This document shows positions 16,335-25,511 of a stretch of 64,000 nucleotides of DNA, piece by piece. Positions within the stretch are counted from its first letter, which is position 1. The number at the start of each line of letters is the position of its first letter. The position numbers and the translations under genes are program-made. The stretch is from JBBRQP01 sp038226175. GTDB taxonomy: Bacteria > Cyanobacteriota > Cyanobacteriia > Gloeobacterales > Anthocerotibacteraceae. The DNA lies in contig JBBRQP010000002.1 in NCBI GenBank assembly GCA_038226175.1, positions 1 through 64,000 of the forward strand, in the 5' to 3' direction. The notes under the pieces were generated by a model. The model made no database searches, had not been told where the DNA came from, and saw nothing but the letters and a program-made list of their open reading frames with translations.

Positions 16335-18788
16335 ATGCAGCATCCTGAAAACTACGACAGACATGAAAATGACTCCGAGCAGTTTGATCAGATGAAGCCA
16401 AGTGAGCTTAGTACGCATGTTCCCGGGTCACCGCGGGCGAAAAATTCTAATGTACCCACAACCCGCCAACATACAGGTGCAAGTAACCCCCAAACTTTTG
16501 GTAATGGTGAAGTAGACCTCCTTTGTATATCGCATTTGCGCTGGAATTTTGTTTATCAGAGACCTCAGCACCTGATGAGTCGTTTTGCTCGTCGTCAGCG
16601 CGTATTTTTTGTTGAGGAACCGCTCTTTGATGCGCATATGACCAATACTCTAGAGCTACATCGCGATTGCTGTGGTGTTTGGGTTGTGGTTCCCCATTTG
16701 GTAATAGGTCTCTCAGATGACAAGATCGCGTCTACACTACATCTACTTTTAGTCCAATTGCTACATGATTACCGTATCAAAGAGTATGTACTCTGGTACT
16801 ACACGCCGATGGCACTTGATTTTAGTCGTGACCTCAAGCCGCTAGCAGTAGTCTATGACTGTATGGACGAACTTTCTGCTTTCCGCAATGCGCCGAGCAA
16901 GCTAATTGAGCGTGAGACCGAATTATTGCGTAGGGCGGATGTCGTTTTTACGGGGGGTCATAGTCTCTACGAAGCAAAACGTCATTTGCACAAAAATATC
17001 TATGCATTTGCAAGTGGCGTCGATGTCCAACACTTTAACCAAGCTCGTCAAGAGCAGATACAACCTTTAGACCAAGCCGCTATTGCCCAACCTCGTCTCG
17101 GTTTTGCGGGCGTTATTGATGAACGCATGGATCTCGAACTGCTCGCAGGTGTTGCCGATGCCCGTCCAGACTGGCAGCTAGTGATGCTCGGACCCGTTGC
17201 TAAAATTCATCCTGATCATCTGCCCCAGCGCGCTAACATCCACTGGTTAGGTTGCAAACCCTATGCTGAGCTACCCACCTACTTTGCTTCTTGGCAAGTA
17301 GCGATGATGCCCTTTGCACGTAACGAAGCAACCCGCTTTATTAGCCCGACCAAGACTCCAGAGTATTTGGCTGCTGGTTTACCCGTAGTATCAACTGCGA
17401 TCCCTGATGTCGTGCGTCCTTATGGAGAACAGGGGTTGGTGCAGATAGCCAATGACTTAAGCGCATTTTTGGCAGCTACTGAGTCGGCCTTGGCGGCTCC
17501 TGCGGCAGATTGGCTAGCGCGGGTAGACGCATTTTTGGAACTGGCCTCTTGGGAAAATATCTGGTCGGGGATGGTGCAACGCCTTGAGGCGGTGCTTACA
17601 CCACAATCAGCCGCTGCCGTGCGACGCACCGGGCTAAGCCGCTCGCCCCTGTTTGATTTTCTTATTGTTGGCGCAGGCTTTGCTGGTAGTGTCCTAGCTG
17701 AGCGGCTAGCCCAGGATGGTCATAAAAAAATCTTGGTCGTTGAGCGCCGTGCTCACATTGCGGGTAATGCCTACGATCACTATGACGATGCCGGACTTTT
17801 GGTGCATCGTTATGGCCCCCACATTTTTCATACCAACTCGAGCCAGGTATTTGATTATCTTTCTCGTTTCACCGAGTGGCGTGCCTACGAACATCGCGTG
17901 CTGGCAAGCGTAGATGGTCAACTGCTCCCCTTGCCGATTAACCTTGATACCATCAATACCCTCTATGGTTTGAGGCTCACTTCTCAGCAATTAGAAGATT
18001 TCTTTTTATCCGTCGCCGAACCCTGTGAGCGGCTGCTCACCTCCGAAGACGTCGTCGTTAGCAAAATCGGACGCGCGTTGTATGAAAAGTTCTTCCGTAA
18101 CTACACGCGCAAACAGTGGGGGCTTGATCCGTCCCAACTTGATGCCTCAGTCATCGCCCGTGTACCCGTCCGTACCAACCGCGATAGCCGTTACTTTAGT
18201 GATACCTATCAGGCTATGCCCCTACACGGTTACACCCGTCTTTTTGAGAAAATGCTGGCGCATCCCAACATCAAAGTCATGCTCAACACTGATTACCGCG
18301 AGATCAAAGATGAGATCTCTTATGGTCATATGATCTACACCGGCCCAGTGGATGAGTTTTTTGACTTGCGCTATGGCAAGCTGCCCTACCGTTCGCTGAG
18401 CTTCAAACACAAAACCTATACAACCAGTGTTTATCAGCCTGAGGCTGTTGTTAATTATCCTAACGAGCACCCATATACGCGGATCACTGAGTTTAAGTAC
18501 CTAACAGGCCAGCAGCATGCACAGACGAGTGTTGTCTATGAGTTCCCCCAAAGTGAAGGCGACCCCTATTACCCTGTGCCACGTCCAGAAAATAATGAGC
18601 TATATAAAAAGTATCAACTCTTAGCTCAGGCAACACCGCGCGTTCACTTCGTTGGGCGGCTAGCGACCTATAAGTACTACAACATGGATCAGGTAATTGC
18701 TCAAGCCCTGGCTCTTTATGACCGGATTAGCTCTGCATACCAGGAGGTAAGCCATGTCAATGGAGCTGCACACGCGACCCTACGTTGA
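16335..18788 (+). CDS. Glycosyltransferase fused to UDP-galactopyranose mutase
   Basis: 817 residues in two enzymes. After about 55 polar residues, residues 58-435 are a GT4/TuaH-like glycosyltransferase: CISHLRWNFVYQRPQHLMSRF, VVYDCMDELSAF, LGFAGVIDERMDLELLAGVA, and the donor-site stretch FISPTKTPEYLAAGLPVVST. From residue 440 a bacterial UDP-galactopyranose mutase follows: FLIVGAGFAGSVLAERLAQ (FAD site), VVERRAHIAGNAYDH, GPHIFHTN, FFRNYTRKQWGLDP, RDSRYF, NYPNEHPYTRITEFK and the C-terminal FVGRLATYKYYNMDQ. It could make UDP-galactofuranose and add it, or a related sugar, to an acceptor in one polypeptide. It overlaps the next gene by 35 bases. Confidence 0.92.
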   Translation: MQHPENYDRHENDSEQFDQMKPSELSTHVPGSPRAKNSNVPTTRQHTGASNPQTFGNGEVDLLCISHLRWNFVYQRPQHLMSRFARRQRVFFVEEPLFDAHMTNTLELHRDCCGVWVVVPHLVIGLSDDKIASTLHLLLVQLLHDYRIKEYVLWYYTPMALDFSRDLKPLAVVYDCMDELSAFRNAPSKLIERETELLRRADVVFTGGHSLYEAKRHLHKNIYAFASGVDVQHFNQARQEQIQPLDQAAIAQPRLGFAGVIDERMDLELLAGVADARPDWQLVMLGPVAKIHPDHLPQRANIHWLGCKPYAELPTYFASWQVAMMPFARNEATRFISPTKTPEYLAAGLPVVSTAIPDVVRPYGEQGLVQIANDLSAFLAATESALAAPAADWLARVDAFLELASWENIWSGMVQRLEAVLTPQSAAAVRRTGLSRSPLFDFLIVGAGFAGSVLAERLAQDGHKKILVVERRAHIAGNAYDHYDDAGLLVHRYGPHIFHTNSSQVFDYLSRFTEWRAYEHRVLASVDGQLLPLPINLDTINTLYGLRLTSQQLEDFFLSVAEPCERLLTSEDVVVSKIGRALYEKFFRNYTRKQWGLDPSQLDASVIARVPVRTNRDSRYFSDTYQAMPLHGYTRLFEKMLAHPNIKVMLNTDYREIKDEISYGHMIYTGPVDEFFDLRYGKLPYRSLSFKHKTYTTSVYQPEAVVNYPNEHPYTRITEFKYLTGQQHAQTSVVYEFPQSEGDPYYPVPRPENNELYKKYQLLAQATPRVHFVGRLATYKYYNMDQVIAQALALYDRISSAYQEVSHVNGAAHATLR

Positions 18789-20889
18789 AGTGTGGGCTGG
18801 CATAGAATGTACGGTCAACCGTGTTGGTGAGCGGTATTTTGATCAGCTAGAACGCAGTGGTCATGCTGGGCGCATCAGTGATCTAGAGCGCCTTGCTAGT
18901 TTGGGAGTAGGCACGGTACGCTATCCGGTACTTTGGGAGCGCACAACCCATTGGTCTTGGGCAGATGAGCGGCTTGGGCGCTTACGAGCTTTGGGAATCA
19001 GACCGATTGTGGGTCTACTGCACCACGGGAGTGGGCCACCTACGACTAGTCTGGCTGAGCCGGATTTTGCGAGTCAGTTCGCGACTTTTGCAGGATCAGT
19101 GGCGGCGCGTTACCCCTGGATCGATGCCTATACTCCGATCAACGAACCGCTGACTACGGCTCGCTTTAGTGGACTCTATGGTCATTGGTATCCCCATGGA
19201 TGTAATGGGCAAACCTTTGTGCGCATCTTGCTTAACCAATGCCGAGCCACGGTACTGGCGATGAGGGCAATTCGGTTACATAATCCAGCGGCTCAGTTGC
19301 TACAGACCGAAGATCTTGGACGCGTTTGCGCCACAGCCACCCTTGGTTATCAAGCAGACTTTGAGAACTTACGTCGCTGGCTCAGTCTCGATCTGCTCTG
19401 TGGACGCGTCAACTCTGAGCATCCGCTATGGCACTATCTATTGCAAGAAGGCGCCGAGCAAGGCGAGCTAGAGGAATTTTGTCTGAGTCCCTGCCCACCT
19501 GATATCTTAGGCTTCAATTACTACATTACTAGTGAACGCTTTCTTGATGATCGGTTACAGCGCTACCCAACAGTGCGCCGAGGCGGTAATGGGCGCCACA
19601 CCTATGTAGATATCGAAGCTGTCCGCGGCTGTGAGAGGGGTATCGCAGGACCCATGGCTTTGATGCAGGAAGCCTCGGAACGCTACAAATTACCGCTGGC
19701 TTTTACGGAAGTACATCTGGGCTGCACGCGCGAGGAACAATTGCGCTGGTTTGTCGAGGTCTATAGGGCGGCGCAGACTTTACGCAACCGTGGCATCGAT
19801 CTACGCGCGGTTACGGCTTGGTCAGTTTTTGGAACCTTTGGCTGGCAGACTCTAGCCACAACAGACGATCAGCATTATGAATCAGGGGTTTTTGACCTAC
19901 GTGCGCCGGAGCCTAGACCGACAATTCTTGCCCAATTGATCCGTACACTGACGGCTGGTCAGCCTTTTGAGCACCCTGTCCTTGCCGTTCCCGGCTGGTG
20001 GCAGCGCCCTGAGCGGCTTTATATTCGCACCGAGTCAACTTCCTATAAACCGCCTAGCCATGCCCCAAAGGTGCTCATTATCGGAGCGACGGGTACGCTA
20101 GGTACTGCTTTTGCCCGTATTTGTGAGGAGCGCGGCTTGGCTTACTGTTTAGTTGGTCGCTCCGAGATGGATATTGCTGATGGCGCGGCTATCCATGCCC
20201 TACTAGCACAACTCAAACCTTGGGCGGTGATCAATGCAGCAGGCTATGTACAGGTCGCCATGGCACAAGACGCGCCAGAGCGCTGCTTTCGGGAAAATAC
20301 TACAGGGCCTGCACTACTAGCTGCGGCCTGTGCTGAGTACGCGATTGCCTTGGTTACGTTTTCCTCAGACTTGGTCTTTGATGGACAAAAAAGCTCACCC
20401 TACGTGGAAAGTGATCCCGTTGGCCCTTTGAATATTTATGGTCAGAGTAAGGCTGCGGCCGAAAGGCTGGTATTAGCAGCTTTTCCTGAGGCTTTGGTGG
20501 TACGTACTAGTGCCTTTTTTGGGCCTTGGGATACTGCAAACTTCGTCACGCGCGCCCTCAATACCCTGGCTGACCACCAAACTATCATCATCGCGGAGGA
20601 GGCCTTAGTCTCACCTACCTATGTGCCGGATCTCGTTCATGCTTGCCTTGACTTGTTGATTGATGGCGAGCAGGGTATTTGGCATTTGGCTAACCAAGGC
20701 GCTGTGAGCTGGACGGCACTCGCGCGCCAAGCCGCTAAGTTGGCAAATATCGCCACCAATCAAGTCAGAGTTGAGGTAAGCCCCGGCTCACTTCGCCCCC
20801 CTTACCGGGTTTTGGGGTCCGAGCGGGGACTGCTCTTACCCTCTCTCGAACAAGCGCTGAGCCACTATCTACGCGCTCGGGTCTGCTAG
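18754..20889 (+). CDS. GH1-like domain fused to an RmlD-like sugar-nucleotide reductase
   Basis: 711 residues. Residues 1 to about 420 form a glycoside hydrolase family 1-like barrel: DLERLASLGVGTVRYPVLWE, YTPINEPLTTARFSG with Glu131 at the acid/base position, GFNYY, and LAFTEVHLG with Glu319 at the nucleophile position (TEVH instead of the usual TENG). From about residue 434 an SDR domain like dTDP-4-dehydrorhamnose reductase follows: VLIIGATGTLGTAF, INAAGYVQV, FSSDLVFDGQ, NIYGQSKAAAERLVL (YxxxK). An excellent ribosome-binding site (AGGAGGT) lies inside the preceding gene. Joining a barrel hydrolase to a deoxysugar reductase is unusual; the hydrolase may be a transglycosidase or binding module. 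Confidence 0.85.
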   Translation: MSMELHTRPYVEVWAGIECTVNRVGERYFDQLERSGHAGRISDLERLASLGVGTVRYPVLWERTTHWSWADERLGRLRALGIRPIVGLLHHGSGPPTTSLAEPDFASQFATFAGSVAARYPWIDAYTPINEPLTTARFSGLYGHWYPHGCNGQTFVRILLNQCRATVLAMRAIRLHNPAAQLLQTEDLGRVCATATLGYQADFENLRRWLSLDLLCGRVNSEHPLWHYLLQEGAEQGELEEFCLSPCPPDILGFNYYITSERFLDDRLQRYPTVRRGGNGRHTYVDIEAVRGCERGIAGPMALMQEASERYKLPLAFTEVHLGCTREEQLRWFVEVYRAAQTLRNRGIDLRAVTAWSVFGTFGWQTLATTDDQHYESGVFDLRAPEPRPTILAQLIRTLTAGQPFEHPVLAVPGWWQRPERLYIRTESTSYKPPSHAPKVLIIGATGTLGTAFARICEERGLAYCLVGRSEMDIADGAAIHALLAQLKPWAVINAAGYVQVAMAQDAPERCFRENTTGPALLAAACAEYAIALVTFSSDLVFDGQKSSPYVESDPVGPLNIYGQSKAAAERLVLAAFPEALVVRTSAFFGPWDTANFVTRALNTLADHQTIIIAEEALVSPTYVPDLVHACLDLLIDGEQGIWHLANQGAVSWTALARQAAKLANIATNQVRVEVSPGSLRPPYRVLGSERGLLLPSLEQALSHYLRARVC

Positions 20890-20995
20890 TTCATTTTCTC
20901 TACACAGGGATAGAGCCACAAACATATCCCACAGCGCATAATTTGTGAAACCCATGTCATTACAGTCCAATCGACCATTTCGCGGGAGGTTTGCT

Positions 20996-21868
20996 ATGGA
21001 AACTGAAGAATTTCGTCCTAAATCCAGTGAGATCCTAGGCCAAAAACTGCCCTATCCGGCAAGTCAAGAAGATATGAGCCCGGCTCCCGCCACAGACCTA
21101 GCCCACTACAAAGCAGCAGGTAAACTCGAAGGCAAAGTAGCCTTTATTACGGGCGGTGATTCGGGAATTGGTCGCGCAGTAGCTTTAGCCTTTGCTATGG
21201 AAGGGGCGCAAGTTGCCATATTTTATAATGAAAACGATGATGATGCCCAGGTTACTGCTGGCCTAGTTGAGGCGCAGGATAGGCAATGCTTGGTGATCAA
21301 AGGCGATGTACGTAACCCTGAAGACTGCCGTAGTGCGATTGAGCAGACCGTAGTCAAGCTAGGTAGTCTCAATATCTTGGTCAATAATGCAGCCTACCAA
21401 AAAGCCCAAGCCAACTTTGAAGACATTACAGAAGAACAATTTCGCCGCACCCTTGAGACAAATATCTTTGGCTACTTTTATATGGCTCAGGCTGCTCTAC
21501 CCTATTTGAGTGCTGAAGATGCGATCATCAACACCGGTAGTATTGTGGGCTTGGTCGGCAACGAACTTTTAATTGATTATTGCGCGAGTAAAGGTGCCAT
21601 TCATGCCTTTACCAAAGCGTTAGCGCTCAACCTCGCCAAACGCAATATCCGTGTCAACGCAGTTGCCCCAGGTCCTGTCTGGACACCAAATATTCCGGGA
21701 ACAATGCCGATCGAAGAAGTGGCTAATTTTGGTCATGAGGTGGCGATGGAACGCCCTGGGCAGCCCGAAGAATTAGCGCCTGTCTATGTATTTCTGGCCT
21801 CAAACGACGCCAGCTTTGTGACTGGAAGCATCTTTGAAGTTACCGGAGGCAAACTCTCTAGCGGTTAG
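20996..21868 (+). CDS. Short-chain dehydrogenase of the YhdF/YhxC general-stress type
   Basis: 290 residues from the ATG at 20996, which has a strong GGGAGGT site; an earlier in-frame GTG at 20945 lacks one. The N-terminal extension (SSEILGQKLPYPASQEDMSP) before the Rossmann fold is typical of the Bacillus general-stress SDRs. Then KVAFITGGDSGIGRAVALAF, NILVNNAAYQ, NTGSIVG, YCASKGAIHAF (catalytic YxxxK) and RVNAVAPGPVWTP. It oxidises or reduces an alcohol/ketone with NAD(P). It lies 106 bases after the GH1-RmlD gene and 45 bases before the GMC gene, in the same direction; the substrate is probably a sugar or polyol intermediate of the cluster (inference). Confidence 0.9.
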   Translation: METEEFRPKSSEILGQKLPYPASQEDMSPAPATDLAHYKAAGKLEGKVAFITGGDSGIGRAVALAFAMEGAQVAIFYNENDDDAQVTAGLVEAQDRQCLVIKGDVRNPEDCRSAIEQTVVKLGSLNILVNNAAYQKAQANFEDITEEQFRRTLETNIFGYFYMAQAALPYLSAEDAIINTGSIVGLVGNELLIDYCASKGAIHAFTKALALNLAKRNIRVNAVAPGPVWTPNIPGTMPIEEVANFGHEVAMERPGQPEELAPVYVFLASNDASFVTGSIFEVTGGKLSSG

Positions 21869-21913
21869 CGGATATGGCTGATTGGCAAGCTATCCACTTA
21901 CTCAGAGAACGTA

Positions 21914-24121
21914 ATGCAACCCGATGTCTATCCTCCCGAAAGTATCCGCTATTTGCTGACGACGACCTTGCTTACTGCCAAAACTAGCGCGGTTTTGAAG
22001 CAGCGTAGTGAAGCCAAGCCAGAAGTCCATGTTTTTGATGAAAGTGCTCTCGGAGTTCTCAAGGCACTAATTAAGCGGCTTTTTCCTCAAGCACAGAGCG
22101 AGCTTAACTTGGCTCAGGATCTCGAAGGGCGGCTCGCGAGTGGTATCTCAGATGGTTGGCGCTATGATGTCATGCCGCCTGATCTCGAAGCCCATCGTCG
22201 GGGGCTAGCGGGTATTGATCAGAGTGCGCATTTATTATTTGGGGCTGGGTTTTGTGCCCTTGATCAGACTTCTCAGGATGCGGTGCTCGCTGCCGTACAG
22301 AGGGCACAAGCCCCCGGCTCGATTTGGGAAAACTTGCCCGCGAGGCGTTATTTTGAAGAGCTACTGACCGAGCTGACCGAATATTACTACAGTTATGCTG
22401 ATGCCCAAGCTGAGATCGGGTACGCCGGGATGGCGGATGCCCGAGGATGGCAACAGCTTGGTCTGGACCAGCGTGAATCTTGGGAAAGTGCTCCTGGCAT
22501 AGCACCAGTCCTGCCAGAAGCAGTAGCGAGCACAATAAAACTTCCTGTGCCAAACCTGCCTTTACCACCACTTCAAGATCTAAACCCGGAGCAAATCGTT
22601 GATGTCGTGGTCATCGGCACTGGAGCAGGCGGCGCTCCTCTACTTGCCCGCCTTGCCCAGGCTGGATTTAGCGTAGTGGCGCTGGAGGCCGGGAATTATT
22701 GGAACCCCGCTACTGATTTTGCGACAGACGAGCGTGAGCAAAATAAACTTTTTTGGGCTGACGAGCGGCTGAGTGCGGGCGCAGACCCGCTGGCTTTTGG
22801 GCGTAACAATTCAGGGATCGGCGTGGGTGGTTCGACACTGCACTATACCGCCTATGTCCCTAGACCACAGCCCGATGACTTTCAGCTGTTTACTGACTTT
22901 GGGGTGGGTCAAGATTGGCCCTTAGCCTATACAGATCTTGAGCCTTATTTTGACGAAGTAGAGCGGTTCTTGGGCGTCTCTGGTCCTTCGCCTTATCCGT
23001 GGGGGCCACCGCGTACACCTTATCCTCTCCAGCCCCTTGCGCTCAATGCTGCCGCGCAACTAATGGCACGCGGGTGTGCTGCTCTGGGCTTGCGCACGTC
23101 ACCTGCGGCTAATGCCGCGCTCTCGGCGCCCTACTTTCAGGCTGGGGTGGGTTGGCGTGACCCATGTACCAATCGTGGATTTTGCCAAGCTGGTTGTACG
23201 ACCGGGGGTAAAGCGAGTATGGATGTGACGTTTATTCCGTTAGCCCTCCACCATGGCGCGCAGGTCATAAGCAATGCCTTTGTGACGCGCATTGAGACAG
23301 ATAGTGCAGGCTGCGTAACGGGGGTTGTCTACCTAAGCGCCGGACGTGAGGAGCGCCAGCGCTGCCGAACACTTTTTTTGGCGGCAGGAGCCATTGAGAC
23401 ACCGCGCTTACTTTTACTTAATGGACTGGCTAACCAAAGCGGCCAAGTGGGGCGTAATTTTATGGCACATCCGGGCTTACAGGTCTGGGGCAAATTTAGT
23501 GAGATGACTCGGCCTTTTAAGGGGATTCCCGGTGGTCTGATTTCAGAAGATACCCACCGCCCCAATGCTAATTTTGCGGGTGGGTACTTATTGCAGAGCA
23601 TTGGCGTGATGCCTGTCACCTATGCCAGTCAGAGTGCTCGCGCCCGTGGACTGTGGGGTGCGTCCTTGGCCTCTGATATGAATGGCTATAACCATACGGC
23701 TGGGATCAATATCTTGGGTGAGTGTTTACCCTATGATCACAACTTTCTCGAACTAGCTGATGAACGAGACCAGCGCGGTTTACCCAAACCCCGTATTCAT
23801 TTCACTAACGGCGAAAATGAGCGACACCTCAATGCCCATGCCGAAGGGGTCATGCGGCAGATCTGGGAAGCTGCCGGAGCCAAAGCAATCTGGGCATTCG
23901 AGCGCAGTGCCCATACCATCGGCACCTGTCGGATGGGCCGTGACCCGAGTCGAGCAGTGGTCAATGCCGATGGTCGTGCCTTTGAGATACCCAATCTTTA
24001 TATTATTGATAATTCCATATTTCCGAGTGCTTTGAGTGTCAACCCAGCCCTGACGCTGATGGCGCTCTCCCTACGGATAGCCGATCGCTTTATCGAACGT
24101 ACACAGCGTGGAGAATCTTAA
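21914..24121 (+). CDS. GMC oxidoreductase with N-terminal gluconate 2-dehydrogenase subunit 3-like domain
   Basis: 735 residues. Residues about 20-175 match the small-subunit type of membrane gluconate 2-dehydrogenase (ALGVLKALIKRLFPQA, RRGLAGIDQSAHLLFGAGFC, YYSYADAQAEIGY). From residue 230 a FAD-binding GMC enzyme follows: DVVVIGTGAGGAPLLARLAQ, ALEAGNYW, GVGGSTLHYTAYVPR, a cysteine-rich insert PCTNRGFCQAGCTTGGKAS, LFLAAGAIETPRLLL, and C-terminal SAHTIGTCRMG plus SVNPALTLMALSLRIAD with the catalytic His/Asn. It should oxidise a sugar or sugar alcohol, passing electrons to an acceptor other than oxygen. Here both subunits are one chain and no signal peptide is seen, unlike the exported gluconate enzyme. 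No cytochrome c subunit is nearby. The next gene starts at the following base. Confidence 0.88.
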   Translation: MQPDVYPPESIRYLLTTTLLTAKTSAVLKQRSEAKPEVHVFDESALGVLKALIKRLFPQAQSELNLAQDLEGRLASGISDGWRYDVMPPDLEAHRRGLAGIDQSAHLLFGAGFCALDQTSQDAVLAAVQRAQAPGSIWENLPARRYFEELLTELTEYYYSYADAQAEIGYAGMADARGWQQLGLDQRESWESAPGIAPVLPEAVASTIKLPVPNLPLPPLQDLNPEQIVDVVVIGTGAGGAPLLARLAQAGFSVVALEAGNYWNPATDFATDEREQNKLFWADERLSAGADPLAFGRNNSGIGVGGSTLHYTAYVPRPQPDDFQLFTDFGVGQDWPLAYTDLEPYFDEVERFLGVSGPSPYPWGPPRTPYPLQPLALNAAAQLMARGCAALGLRTSPAANAALSAPYFQAGVGWRDPCTNRGFCQAGCTTGGKASMDVTFIPLALHHGAQVISNAFVTRIETDSAGCVTGVVYLSAGREERQRCRTLFLAAGAIETPRLLLLNGLANQSGQVGRNFMAHPGLQVWGKFSEMTRPFKGIPGGLISEDTHRPNANFAGGYLLQSIGVMPVTYASQSARARGLWGASLASDMNGYNHTAGINILGECLPYDHNFLELADERDQRGLPKPRIHFTNGENERHLNAHAEGVMRQIWEAAGAKAIWAFERSAHTIGTCRMGRDPSRAVVNADGRAFEIPNLYIIDNSIFPSALSVNPALTLMALSLRIADRFIERTQRGES

Positions 24122-25459
24122 ATGACCGAGAGTTTTCTTAAATTAGTCAAAGCCCACTATGGTGATGGCGGCTACCCAGGGGATCAGTATGGTGGCGTAG
24201 CAGGGGCAGATGGTCACGGTCTACCTACCAATAGCCCGCGTAACTTTATGTTTGCCACAGGCATTGAATGTTCTTATCCAACCATCCAACACGGGCGCGT
24301 ACGGCGTGATCTGTTAGCTGAGTGTGGTCACTACCGCCATTGGCAAAAGGATCTGCACCTTGTCAAAGAACTGGGACTCAAGGTTTTACGCTATGGTCTG
24401 CCCTATCACCTGACCCATATCGGGCCGGGGCGCTATGACTGGAGCTTTGCCGACACGGTCATGCACGAAATGCAGACTCTGGGTATTACGCCAATTCTCG
24501 ATTTGTTGCACTTCGGCGTACCTGATTGGCTCGGTAACTTTCAGAATCCCGAATTACCCTTACACTTTGCTGATTACTGTGATGCTGTGGCTGAACGTTA
24601 TCCATGGGTGCGCTACTACACTCCTGTTAATGAAATTTATGTGACCGCACGCATCAGTGGTCGTGATGGCATCTGGAACGAACAGCTCAAGAGTGACCGT
24701 GGATTTGTAACGGCACTCAAGCACTTAGTCGCAGCGAGCATCCTGGGGACACAACGCATTGCCCAGCGGCGACCTGACCTAATTGTGATCCAGAGTGAGA
24801 GTGCCGAATATGTCCATGAAGCCTGCGCCAAACCTTCACAAGCTGTGATTCTGGCTAATAAGCTGCGTTTTTTGGCCTTAGATTTGCTCTATGCGCATCC
24901 CATGGATTCAGACGTGTGTATGTATTTATCTGATAGTGGCCTGACCCGCGCTGAGTATGATTGGTTCATGATCGGAGAGCCGCCCGGTTATCAAATCATG
25001 GGTAATGATTATTACGGACGCAACGAACATATTTTGCTCCCTGATGGTAGCAAATGTCAGGCTGAAGATGTCATGGGTTGGTATCAAATTACCCGCGACT
25101 ATTATGAACGCTACCGTAAGCCCGTTATGCACACGGAGACCAATGTCTTTGATCCTGAGAAGGCATCCTGTTGGCTTTGGAAGCAATGGATTAATGTCTT
25201 GCGGATGCGTCATGATGGCGTACCAGTGCTCGGCTTTACTTGGTATAGCCTGATTGATCAGATTGATTGGGATATCCAGCTAGCTGAGCTACGGGGCACA
25301 GTTAATGCCTGTGGTCTTTTTGATCTAGAGCGCCACCCCCGCCCCGTGGCCCATGCTTATCGGCAACTGCTCGAAGAGTTTGGACAAATTACCGTTATCC
25401 CCCATGGTGATCTTTTTGAGGTGACTGATCTTGCCGCGAGTCTTAAAGTCGAGGTTTAG
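24122..25459 (+). CDS. GH1-like glycosidase-fold protein
   Basis: 445 residues. A family 1-like barrel with a glycine-rich N-terminal extension (HYGDGGYPGDQYGG). Key segments are FATGIECSYPTIQ, LHLVKELGLKVLRYGLPYHL, YTPVNEIYVTARISG with Glu171 at the acid/base position, GNDYYGRNEH, and VMHTETNVFD with Glu339 at the nucleophile position, and VLGFTWYSLIDQIDW. It is paralogous in outline to the barrel of the GH1-RmlD fusion upstream. There is no signal peptide, so it is presumably cytosolic and acts on a small glycoside or lipid-linked sugar rather than on external polysaccharide. It begins immediately after the GMC stop codon, so the two are translationally linked. Confidence 0.85.
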   Translation: MTESFLKLVKAHYGDGGYPGDQYGGVAGADGHGLPTNSPRNFMFATGIECSYPTIQHGRVRRDLLAECGHYRHWQKDLHLVKELGLKVLRYGLPYHLTHIGPGRYDWSFADTVMHEMQTLGITPILDLLHFGVPDWLGNFQNPELPLHFADYCDAVAERYPWVRYYTPVNEIYVTARISGRDGIWNEQLKSDRGFVTALKHLVAASILGTQRIAQRRPDLIVIQSESAEYVHEACAKPSQAVILANKLRFLALDLLYAHPMDSDVCMYLSDSGLTRAEYDWFMIGEPPGYQIMGNDYYGRNEHILLPDGSKCQAEDVMGWYQITRDYYERYRKPVMHTETNVFDPEKASCWLWKQWINVLRMRHDGVPVLGFTWYSLIDQIDWDIQLAELRGTVNACGLFDLERHPRPVAHAYRQLLEEFGQITVIPHGDLFEVTDLAASLKVEV

Positions 25460-25511
25460 GTTGCCCAAGAGCTTGCACCGTTTAAGCTAAAAATATCACT
25501 GCAGTCATCCC

